A stretch of DNA of 64,000 nucleotides, from positions 434,001-498,000 of the forward strand of contig FJOG01000005.1 in assembly GCA_900073065.1 (NCBI GenBank). Reading direction: 5' to 3'. The DNA is from Phialocephala subalpina. Its lineage: Eukaryota > Ascomycota > Leotiomycetes > Helotiales > Mollisiaceae. Positions 1-10,337 of the stretch are shown here, piece by piece (position 1 is the stretch's first letter; each line of letters begins with the position of its first letter). The translations under genes and the position numbers were made by a program. The notes beneath the pieces are model-generated. The model saw only the letters and a list, made by a program, of their open reading frames with translations, was not told the origin of the DNA and searched no databases.

Positions 1-787
1 GAGTCTGGCACCAAAGCCGCACCCAGCTGCCTTTCTTGCCCCTCCCTCACCAAGCAAACTTCCTTCAAACATAGCGATATCAGCTGAAACAGCGAAGCTG
101 CAGAACGAGCTTCTTCAACTTCATCTGCTGCACAAAGATGCTGCTCGGGTGGAACAAGAGTGGAAAGCTAGCGCGAAGCGGAAACTAGGCGTGAGATTCC
201 ATTTTGTGGTTGATCGAAACGATGAATTGGTTGCACTGGAGGTTCAAGAGACAGGCAAGATTAATGCAATAGCACTGAGGAGCTGGCGCGACCAAGGAAC
301 TCCAGGATGGGGATTAGAAGAGCAAGTGCAGGTTCTCGGAGAAGTGATCAGCGGAATGTGGAATTTGGGGGACAGTGGAGGACGGTATGCCAGGGTTGTG
401 AGAAGATTCGAGAGATGGCTGAGGAGGACCCAGGAGATTTTGGAAGCGAGGGAGCATGACGAAGCTATGATTGACGACGATGTTGTGTTTCTGGAGGAAC
501 TGGACCCTTCCTGGCAAGACGATTGTTTGGTCATTGGGCGAAAGCTGGAGTTGTGGAGGGATCAGATGCGAGAGCTTGGCCAACCGGATACTGGGTCAAG
601 TCTGGGCCTCGTCGTCGAGGGCTGTCAAAATACTGTGAGAGGTATGTTGATGGAGTTGAGTGTTATGGCACAGGTGGAGAGGGATGCTATGGCAAGAGAG
701 GTCGAATGGATCAAGAGTATGAATGATGATGTCTCAGATGATGATCACGATCCCCATACGGCTGGAGCAATCTGGAGGTCTAGATAA
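1..787 (+). CDS. C-terminal part of an unrecognised protein (5' end outside window)
   Basis: An open frame runs from base 2 to the stop at 785-787 with no start codon of its own, so this is the last exon, or part of one, of a gene entering from the left. About 261 residues are visible. The first 30 are rich in Pro and Ala. They are followed by a helical, heptad-like stretch (AKLQNELLQLHLLHKDAARV) and then an acidic and basic helical region with several Trp. The end is acidic (DDDVSDDDHD type). The pattern suggests a coiled-coil nuclear or cytoskeletal protein, but I do not recognise the family and assign no function. A GTG at 149 is not a credible start because the frame is open upstream of it. 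Confidence 0.6.
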   Translation, partial: SLAPKPHPAAFLAPPSPSKLPSNIAISAETAKLQNELLQLHLLHKDAARVEQEWKASAKRKLGVRFHFVVDRNDELVALEVQETGKINAIALRSWRDQGTPGWGLEEQVQVLGEVISGMWNLGDSGGRYARVVRRFERWLRRTQEILEAREHDEAMIDDDVVFLEELDPSWQDDCLVIGRKLELWRDQMRELGQPDTGSSLGLVVEGCQNTVRGMLMELSVMAQVERDAMAREVEWIKSMNDDVSDDDHDPHTAGAIWRSR

Positions 788-1645
788 TTCCGCCAACGAG
801 CAATGAGTTTAATGATGTTTATGTGGCCTCCAAGCACAATTACATTCCCTGCCTCACCCTTTTCATGATGCGATTGTGAAAATACTCCCAGAAGAGGGGC
901 TGTTGAGAACTTATATTGATATTGATAAGCACAGGTTATCACGTGCAGCATCCTGTCTCAGGTGTCCAGTGGCAAATAAGCTGTTGTCCAAAAGGGCGAA
1001 ACAATTTAGGAAATCTGCTTAGTGACGCGGCGGACGCATTGAATGGGATCATTAACTTGTAGATGTTGGGTTAGAGTTGGTCTAGTTGTGGTAAAGTATG
1101 TACAATAAAAATACACTTACCACGAACCACGAACAGTCAGTCAATATTGATTTTTGCGGTAGCGAGTGAAAACGTCGCGTGTGAAGCCTCCTCGACTTTT
1201 TCACTACATTGACGACATCGCACGCCGGACCAAGGCCCGTACATTCGCATTCCATCTTCTTATTTACCTCCAGTCGCATTACTAAGACGTATGCTCTGAG
1301 AAGCCAGCGCTGCAATTCCAGTATCGCTCGGAAGAGAGTTTGACGCGATCGCTGACGGAAAGCGCGAAGCAATCCGCGACAACGACAAATAGAAAAAGTC
1401 GACATCGCACATTAAGGCACAACATCCCTTGATTGCATATATCACCAGCATTCTTACAAACAGTGTCAGAGTCTTTGGCTCATTCATAAAGGTCCGTCAA
1501 CGACGCATCGTCGCAGTGGGCTCGTCCCACTCCTCCCCTCTGTCCTTTGTAACGAGTCCGCTGACCCCCGCCTGCCATTCTAGACATCCCGAGTTGACTT
1601 CTTGACATTCGAGTATCTGCCTCGAGCCTTCCCAATTGATTGACA
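788..1645. other. intergenic region
   Basis: Lies downstream of the partial gene and upstream of the forkhead gene. Short open frames on both strands here lack family resemblance or splice support. The last 200 bases are pyrimidine-rich, as expected for a fungal promoter and 5' leader. I see nothing else. Confidence 0.5.
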
Positions 1646-3805
1646 ATGCCGCCTTCTACAAAGCGCTCCCAGCGGGTTCGCCGCGAAACGACCAACAATG
1701 TCGACATCCCAGACTCGTCCCCGTCTCGGCCAGCGAAGAGAAGAAAGAAGGTAGGAATACAATACTCGATTTTTTTGTACGGTGCTAATGAGGATATGAA
1801 GGTCGAGGAACCTATCGAGAAACCTGCGCCGCAGCCAGTCCTTCCTTATGACCAGGAAGGCATCGATATGACCGACGATGAAATTGCCGATGCTGTGGTT
1901 CCATTCATGGCCACCAGTCAAACAACACTTCAGGCAGCCAAAGATCATGCAAACGAGAATTACAAGACGAAAGCTCAAGTAAAGGCATTCGCAAAGCTTG
2001 CTGGCAAGGATTGGACTTACTATATCACCAAGGTGCAGAACACAATAGGACGACCCCCCGAGAACGCCCAAGCAAATGGGGCAGGCGCTGTAGACGTTGA
2101 TCTCGGACCAAGCAAACATATATCCCGACAGCACGCTGAGATTACATACGATTCAGACCAACAAGCTTGGTTCATCGAGGTTGTGGGCCGCAATCCTATT
2201 AGAATCGACGATGAGAAGTACTTGCGCGGGAGCAAGACAAGGCTTAACAACGGCCATGTCATTGAGATAGGAGGAGTCGAGATGATGTTTGCTCTGCCTA
2301 CAGAGAACGAGAAACTTAGGATCCATCGCAGATATCTCGAGAGGGCCGGTCTCATTCAACAAATTGACGACGCGGATCGTGATGGAGGAAATGGTTCTTC
2401 CACATCAACAGCACCGGATTCGTCCTCACAACCAGCTACACGCGGCCAAAGTGGTGTGCAAGGTGGACTCCCGATCGCTCCAGCACCCCCAGACTATCGA
2501 CGTCCTGGAACCCCAGTCAGTGCTCGGTCTAAAGCCCAATATTCGACAGGGAAATCTCCTGGTTTTCCAGGTGGCACTATGTTCATGAATTCTGATGATG
2601 TTGATCTCAGTCTTGACTCTAACTCGCATATCAAGCCGTCCTATAGCTATGCTCAGCTGATCAGTCAAGCGATTCTTGATGCCGATGACGAGAAACTCAC
2701 CCTCAACGGAATCTACACCTTCATTCAGGATAAGTACGCTTATTACCGACATCAACTTGGTGGTGGATGGCAGGTACGTGATTGAGATCTTTCAGTCATT
2801 GAATTCAACTAACAATCGTACAGAATTCTATCCGTCACAACCTGTCTTTGAACAAAGCATTCCAGAAGATCGCTCGTACCACCGATGAGCCAGGGAAAGG
2901 CATGAAGTGGCATATCGTGCCAGCCCATCGTGACGAGATGGCTAAGAATTGTGTTCGTGGTGGACGAGGCGGACATCGCGGCTCACCAAATTCTCCTGCT
3001 AACCTTGGATCTTTGTCCCGAGCTTCGAAAGCTGCTGCCGCCGATCGAGGCTCTGAAAGATCACATAGATCTCCTCGTTCTGGATCACCACCATTAAGCT
3101 CCTATCCATCCAACGCCCCACAGTTCACTCCTGATCGAGGTGGGCGACTCTCAGGCGCTCTGCATGAGATGCCTGGCGACGGAAGTCCCTTACCTCGGCA
3201 CCGACGACAACATGGAGGTGCTTTCGGTCTTTCAGATAACGCACCAGGATCCCCACCAGTTCTATCATCTTCTTACATGCAGGAGGAGGCCAGTTCCTTC
3301 GTAACACCTGCTCCGCACCGTGTTCATCCTCGTCTGGCTCCGCCAAGTACGGCGCAACGACCAAGCCAGCATATGCCTACTAGCTCTCCAGCTCCCTTCT
3401 GGAAGTATGCTGATGTTGGAAACACCCCCTTTACCAGCAACACCCCAATGAAAGGCCTAGCTTTTGATTCGAGTCCGGTGAAGGCTTCGAATACCGGTGC
3501 TGGTGTCCCACCAAGCAGCAGCCCAGCTCCAGCACGCCGATCATCTGCGGCTAGTCCCACTAGAAATGGTGCAGCTGTGAAGCCAGAGGAGCCCGCTATC
3601 GATGAGATTGAAGAGGAGGACCATGGATTCGATCTTACCAAGTATGTTATCATTTCTCCAACGTGTTGATTTAGGCATTAACCTTGATCTTAGGGGATTC
3701 CAAACCATCGGTTCGTACCATGCTCCCGCAGCACAAGGTATTCCAGTTCCAGAACCTGTCAATGGTGTCAATGGCACCAATGGGGTCAATGTGCGTGTCA
3801 ATTAA
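1646..3805 (+). CDS. FHA- and forkhead-domain transcription factor (Fkh1/Fkh2 type)
   Basis: Four exons: 1646-1750, 1802-2773, 2824-3641 and 3694-3805, giving 668 residues. An FHA phosphopeptide-binding domain lies at about residues 105-205 (TIGRP, then [11 protein letters not shown], then NG near the end). A forkhead DNA-binding domain lies at about 314-400; it begins [10 protein letters not shown] and its recognition helix [13 protein letters not shown] is rebuilt exactly across the second intron. The C-terminal third is Ser/Pro-rich and disordered, with many SP/TP sites. In yeasts, FHA-forkhead proteins control G2/M gene expression and are regulated by cyclin-dependent phosphorylation; that role is inferred from the family. 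The start ATG at 1646 has a good context, and the ORF opens with a basic patch (RPAKRRKK). Intron 1 is 51 nt and contains no stop, so its retention would add 17 residues. All introns have GT-AG ends and CTAAT or CTAAC branch sites. Confidence 0.93.
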
Positions 3806-4149
3806 GATCGCTGGAGAAATTTGTCGTACGCTAAGTCGAGTATTGTCTGTATACATAAAATGCATTCGTTGTTCTGAGTGGCGTTGAGTTGTTGGGTTAG
3901 TCAACTCATTTCCGAGTTCTGCATAGCGAGGAGATCTGTGTTACTATGGGATCTGGATATGCGTATTTGCGAATGCGTTGGAGTTGGGAGTTTGCATGTG
4001 CATGGACTTTTGTACTTTATGTACAATAGCGTACCACTCTTGGATGTAGAAATGGTCCGCGGGTAGTAGCGATACATTCCAATCATCGATGTTCACAAGC
4101 TTATGAAGCAATGCACTTGGATGAGTATAAATTTGTGGCACATCTCAAT

Positions 4150-5049
4150 CTTGACAATCTCGAAAGTCCAGCCGCACGAGGGCAACCACCGACCCCTTCA
4201 AGAAAGCCATGGAGCACCTGCGGTACAAAGGCATCACCCCTCTCCTTACCTCAAAAGATGTAAGTTTTTAAAGCCCCTTGTTACTTGCCAATGACCTCGG
4301 CACGGCTTCTTAATTCCAGGTTCAACTCGCCAGAGGCCTTCTTTAAGCCGTACGAGTTAATAGACCCTACTATCTTAAGGCCAGAGATCCTTATGTTGAA
4401 GAGACCGCTGAGGGATTGCTTTGCTTTATTCTTGCAGGCTATAACCTAGCAAGTCCGTACGGCATCAGAGCCGTTCTTGGAGCCTTGACCGTTCTAGCAT
4501 GCCGTCCACTTTGCTCGCCGCTGTTAGTTTTAATCAAGTCGATGGCTGAAATCTCGGAAACGGTCAACCTTGGGACTGGGCTATTGTGATGATCGAGGTG
4601 ATATTCGCTAGCTTGGACCTTTTCTTTCAGGACGGAGAATTGGTTCTTATGGTCATGTAGATCCCCCTTTGTGACGACCTCCTAGGTTACTTTGTGATAG
4701 TCAAAGGATCTCGTTCGAAAATGGTCTCTGGTTCCGAAGTTTCAAGCATACTAGAGGTGAGATGTTACTGGAGGTTGAACAGTGATATATTTTCTAGGCA
4801 GGACGCTGCGTGTAATCGAGTAATCTACAGAACGAGTTTCGCTTTTGCCTGACCCAAACTCAATCCAAGGACGCTGATGAGCTTCGAGAAAGGCTTTTCG
4901 ATCTCGTTACTCTAGATATATACAGCAAATATGGCGATATCTTGGCGGTTCCGTGCAAGCTACTAATATTTAATGCCCTTCAAATAAAGATCGAGGGAGC
5001 GGAGCCTGTGAAGCAGTATTGGACCGATATTCTTCCGACAGTTAGTTAA
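4150..5049 (+). pseudogene. decayed unknown protein-coding gene
   Basis: Several long stretches read as protein but are broken. A first piece ends at a plausible donor near 4259 (LRYKGITPLLTSKD). A plausible 60-nt intron follows, ending at 4319. The same frame then resumes (VQLARGLL), is interrupted by a TAA, and continues for about 70 codons (KARDPYVEETAEGLLCFILA) to a stop near 4586. A one-base frame change leads to IFASLDLFFQDGELVL with an in-frame TAG. A final piece of about 70 codons (ADELRERLFDLVTLDIYSKY onward) ends at TAA near 5049. The TAA in the middle piece could be a CAA changed by C to T. I do not recognise the family. It could be a relict host gene or another old insertion, and I make no claim about which. 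Confidence 0.45.
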
Positions 5050-5751
5050 GGAGCAGCCAGCTTATGAGAAGAGGGAGGAAAAGAATACCGGCGAATGTGT
5101 TGTCGTGGAGTGTCGGGAACGTGACTGTACAGGGGATTTTTTGCATGTAGAAATAGCCTGCAATAGGGACTTCTTCTATCCAGTTAGGATCACTAATCGC
5201 GGATCCCCTCCATTTCTTTGTTTCCATTCTTCCCGCTGGACGGCGACTAATTCACAGAGCAAAGTAATTTGAATGTGAGGGGTGAGATGTCTTTCTTTGA
5301 TACAGCCACTTCATCGAAGCCGGCATCTATATTACAGGTATTACAAACCAAGTCATGAGCAGCTCTTCCTTCCAATCAGCCGTGAGAGCGGAGCAAAATT
5401 TTATGCTAAGCCAAAGTCAAAATGCCAAAGCTAAGACCTAGACCGGAAACCCATCAAAGTACACCATATACAGAGAAGTACAAATACAGCCAAGTGATCG
5501 AATCGAATTGAAACCAATCTGCTAGCTAGTATGCAAACAATAAGCAAGAATGGACGAGAAATGAAGTATGATATCTGTACAGAGATCATGGTGATCAAGT
5601 TCTCAAGCAATTTACAGACGCCGCCCAATGCCCCCCTCCATGTACTGTGTGAATTTTTGAGTGCCCCTCCATCAACCTGTTTTTTTTATTTTTATGAGAG
5701 ATGAGATTTTGTTCCGGTTTGTCCTCTACTCGACTGTACGTGAGTGAGCGT
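5050..5751. other. intergenic region, probable Clu1 3' flank
   Basis: No supported gene. The part nearest 5751 is the 3' untranslated flank of the minus-strand Clu1 gene. A short T-rich tract lies near 5680-5695 on the plus strand. Confidence 0.4.
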
Positions 5752-8700
5752 TTATGATACAACAGCGCTAGAGCCACCACGTCGCTTTGGGTTGCTTCGT
5801 CCCGGTCGCTTCTTAGGAGTCGTCTTGTTTTCAGTGCCTTCGATGAACTTAAGCAATTCGTCGATGCTGCGAGAATCCATGCTGAAGGTGTTGCGAGGAT
5901 CGCGGCCCGATGCTGCTTGGGAGGTTTGACCAACTTGTGGTTGTGGGTGTGTTTGGCCCAATGTCACGCGAGGTGAGACACGGAGACCAGAACGAATGCG
6001 GCGTGATTGCACGTCCTTTGCGTGTTTGGCGATGGAGACGGCGTTTTGGGTGAGTTGAGTGAGCCAGCTTTCTGCTTCCTTGGTGTTCTTATCGTTAGGG
6101 CCGAGCTCGTTGAGGAAGATGTTGTAGGATTCGCGCATGCGGTTTACGGAGCCTTTGGAGTCTTGGTCAAGGGCCAGGGCTTGGGCAAGTTGGAAGAGAA
6201 GGGTTGCGGCGTTGATAGAGGTTTTGCCGTAGACTTCTTCGCAGATCTTGAGAGATTCTTCAAACCAGTGGCGGGATTCGTGGTAGTCCTTCAGAGATTG
6301 GAGCATGACCGCTGCGTTGTTGATGGTGGTGATGGAGTCGGGGTGGTTTGGTCCGTAGACAATCTTCCAGAGTTCTAAAGCATGCTTGACATAGGCCAAA
6401 GCTAGCTTGGTCTCACCACTAGCATGGACGAAGAGTGAAAGGTTGAGGTAGTTGAGAAGAGTCTCAGGATTGTCTACGCCGAGAGTTCGCTCAGAAACGA
6501 TCACAGCCTTTCGAGCAAGCTCAACGGCTGCCTCCTTCTCGTCAAGGTGGTAGTATTGCATCGAGAGAGTGTTGTAGACTCTGGCGACCTCGGGATGAAT
6601 GACGCCGTAGATCTGCTCGTGCAGTGAGAGAGACTCGAGCAAAAGCTCTTGGCCTAGCTTCTTCTGGTTTTGCATGATTGAAATTCGTCCGGCCTCAAGA
6701 GCTTCCTCCGCCAAAGCGCTTCTGGGAGCAGCCTCCTTGATAATTGGGACAACATTAACAATGTCATCAGGAGCGAATGTGTGTGGAATAGAGACGTGAC
6801 TCGACGCAATAGATGAAGGAGATCCGTCACGGGCCTTCTTCTTCTTCTTGCTGCTGGTGCTATGTCCGTTGGTACCGTTCTCCTTTGGAGGTCCATTAGG
6901 GACAGGAGCCGCTTCAGAGGTGCCGTTAGTTGACTTGTTGGTGAACTGGTAGTCCTTCAGCTCAAGTTGCAACCCGAGCTTCAAGGAAACATCGCGGAGT
7001 AACTGCAATGGTTTGATTTGGGTAGACCAGGTGCTCTCAAGATCATATTGATATCGGCATAGGACTTGACCCTCGATTTCCCCTCTCAAACTTTCTGGAG
7101 TAACCTTCTGGAAACTCAAATCCGATTCTGGGTACAGAGCAGCCATGCTCTCATCGATGTCCGCCTTAGGCTTTGGGTTCAAACCAATCCCAAGTAAGCA
7201 GTTGAGGAGATGAGCAGCACAAGCAGCTGTTAGTGGAATTGGCAGGTATCGGAGGTACTTGCCAGCCACGTGCTTGAAACCTCTCGCGATCATTTCTTGA
7301 ATGGTGAGTGTTCGTAATGACTCAAGTCTCTTGCCTTCAGCCAATTCAGCAAGTTTTCCGAGATATCTCATATTGATTCCTCGCTTGTGCAAAAGACGGC
7401 TCAAAGACTGGCCGTCCATTGGGAAACCAGTATCGCCTTCTTTGAGGTCGTTCACGATTTCCGGCAGAACGGTCTTGCGAAGATATTCGCAAGCAAGTCT
7501 GACCTCTTCCTCATCCTTGGTCCATTGCTCCTTCTCGGCATCAGTTTGTGGCTCCTGACCGCTGAAAGCATCAGAGTTCAGACTGAAACTAAAATCTGAA
7601 ATGTCGATTCTCTCGTCCAATTCCGTGGCTTTACTAACTTCCTCCAAGGGAGTCTCGTCGGGTGTCTTCTCGACCGCCGCAGCATCCTTCTCGTCTTCCT
7701 TCGATTGTTCTGCTGCCTCTCTTTCAAGCTTCTTTGTCTCGTCTGAAGAATTAGCCTTGGCTTGACGTCTCTTTTCCACTTCGGCATTGACCCAGTCTCG
7801 CATCTTGACCTTCCAGTAAGACTCGACCAATTCCGGTCGGAGAACAGTCATCCTATGGGGATATGCTCTCTTGCTGGCGCCGTTGACTTGTTCCGGGCTC
7901 GTAATGGCAGTTCCGTACTCCTCCATCCACGAGATATCCAATGGAGTGATTCTGTACAGATCTAAGACATACTTTCTGCCATCAGTACCGAGCAAGCCCT
8001 TGGTCTCCACACTACCCTCCAGATCAAAACGCTTTCCTTCCTTGTCCCAAACAGCATGCTTCTTGACTCGCAATGCCTTAGAGAGCTTCTCGAAGACCGG
8101 AACGAATCTCTCATCGGCAGCCACGATCTCCTTGCCTTCCACCGCACCATAATCAATTTGGTTCTCACCAGGCTCACGTTGTTTGAATATCCCAGGAACA
8201 ATACTCTGACCCACAATTCTCTTTCCGAGATAATCCACAACGACTGTCCCAGGAGTAAAGAGGCCATCGATGTCCAGCTGGTTGACCATACGAACGCCCA
8301 TGACATCCTTGCCGGTTGCTACTCTGGCAGCTTCGTCCCCACCTTCTGTCGCGAAAGTACCCACACCATCTGTGCCGAAAGAGAAAAACACATTGTTGTA
8401 CACAAAGATCTGAGCGTCCTTACCCTCAGTAGGGTTCAAAGGAGCTACTTCACCTCGAGCAACAAGGACAGCTCCTCGAGCAGCTGCTTCGGCGTAGTCG
8501 GCAAAAAGCTTCGAGGTTAATCGCTCTCGGAAGACACGATCCTGAACAGTGTCCTTCGGAAGTTCTCTCGTTGATTGAAACTCTTCATTCCAATCCCGAA
8601 GAGTCTCCGAGTTCTCAATACCAGATATCAGGTAGGCCTCCTGTGTCCGAGCGATGTCAGCTTGATGTGTGACAAGGCTCGATGTAGACCCAGGGACAAT

Positions 8701-9867
8701 CCATGGGCTCGCAGGGGTAGCATTTGTGATCTGGAAGGTGGCAAGAGGCTCCTTTGACCCATTGAATTCTTGAAGTCTCTGGAAAGAGGCATCGAAGGAG
8801 GCTGAGATCTGGCTCATCAGGGTGAGTAATGAGTGTGCCGAAAATGCCTTTGGGGCTCCTCTTGGGAATGGATCAAATTTGCTATTGGTCGACTTGTTCA
8901 CGTAGAAGCCTGAAACGTGAGAAGTTATTTGGTATTGGTCTCCTTCATTGGTAGTCACCAGGAGGTACAACAAGTGGCCCTTCTGTCTGAGATGATATGG
9001 GGGAGGGTTCCACGGAGAAACGGAAATAGACTTGACAGTCTTTGGGGCAGGATCTTGAGGTTGAGGCAACAACGTCGACAGAACTGGTGGAGCTTGGAAG
9101 TCGTAGTCTGCCATCGGATGGGTTTCCGAAGCCGCAGTCGCCTCCTCGGTAGCAGTAACGGAGTCATGAAGTGACAGGCCAGACAAGATGCCGTGGAGTG
9201 TGTCCGTACGGTCTCCGGCAGCTCCAATGAGCTCTCTCACTCTAACCACATGCAATCGTGCCTCCTTCTCGTTATATGGGTCTTCGACAAGCTTTATTTC
9301 GGATTCGGGAGTCAAGTCCTTGACCTCTGAAATTTGGATGAAGTCGTTTATTCGCTCCCCCTTATGCTCCAAGTGGAAACATGAGTATTGGAAGGTACCG
9401 GGAGTCTCGATGATCGATTGTCGGATGTCATGAATGGCTTCTTGGGAGGACACCTGAAGATATGAGCATTTTCCTCAAGACTTCTGTGGAGGATCATACC
9501 ATAACCTGCATGGTCTTGGGATCATGGGGCAGGTGGACTGTCAACGGGAAGATAGCTACATTATCTTTAGCACTCTCTTCTACAAAGCCTCGATGTACCA
9601 GAACATCTAGGGTTTTCGTACTCTCGTTTCCTGGATCTGCTGCACCCTCTGCGTTGTCTGCCCCCTCAGCTGTCGCATGACCATTGGTGACAGCATCCTG
9701 GGAGCTCTCGATCGAGTTGTAAGGGGTTTCTTTGCACACAGTATGTTAGCAGATGATAAATCACATCAATTGCCATCTACACACGCCAGAATGTCCTTCC
9801 AATTCACAGTTTTTAGAAAATAAGATGTACCTGAAGATTTTGCGTTTGCGTCATTATTTTCTGCCAT
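5752..9867 (-). CDS. CLU1: Clu1/TIF31-family clustered-mitochondria protein (eIF3-associated)
   Basis: Three exons on the minus strand: 9831-9867, 9500-9729 and 5752-9453, giving about 1,322 residues, the usual size for fungal Clu1. The start is MAENNDANAK. The splice at exon 2/3 restores DPKTMQVMVSSQEAIHDIRQ, typical of the family's N-terminal ubiquitin-like region. The CLU domain spans about residues 370-610. An Ala/Glu/Lys-rich charged linker follows, then the central region, then TPR repeats at about 1015-1225 (HPEVARVYNTLSMQYYHL; NHPDSITTINNAAVML). The tail is basic and Gly/Ser-rich. Known family role: a cytosolic RNA-binding protein that associates with eIF3 and keeps mitochondria distributed through translation of nuclear-encoded mitochondrial mRNAs. 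It shares a 470-bp promoter region with the divergent gene at 10338. Confidence 0.95.
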
Positions 9868-10337
9868 GGTGAAAATGGCAAGGAAGCTCAAAGACTAAGA
9901 CAACTAATGAATTGGAGAATGGCAGGACGCAAGGACAGATATGCAGATGAAAGGAGAGACCACCGGTTTGTATGAGTACAGAGAATAAAGATTGAAAGAG
10001 AGAAGGCTTTTTGGGAGAGAATCAATGCAGCAATAAAAATTTGGAGCTCACCGGCCACCGCGTCCCGTACTAACCGATTTTCCCCGTCGACAGGACCAGG
10101 ATCGGAGGGACATTCTTGCACTTCCGTAGGCCAATCAATGACTTCGAGGCGCAGTCTACCCAGCTCACCCCTGTCTATTTTGTTTTTGTTTATGCTCACA
10201 AGCTTCGTGTGTTTCCACAATAGGGGATCTCATTCTTTGCTCAACCCCTTTGCTTTTGCTATGAGAATAGCTACATAATTCCTGGTATGCGCGCATGCCC
10301 CGATGTTGTTTTGGTCTCCTAGTAACAATTACATAGG
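9868..10337. promoter_or_regulatory. divergent promoter region between Clu1 and the 980-residue protein gene
   Basis: 470 bases separate the start codons of two head-to-head genes, so both promoters must lie here. I see no clear TATA element or conserved operator. Confidence 0.45.

Noticed and set aside
4150..5049. An integrated viral or transposon origin for the decayed relic
   Set aside because: No polymerase, capsid, integrase or terminal-repeat signature could be seen, so I keep it as an unknown gene relic.
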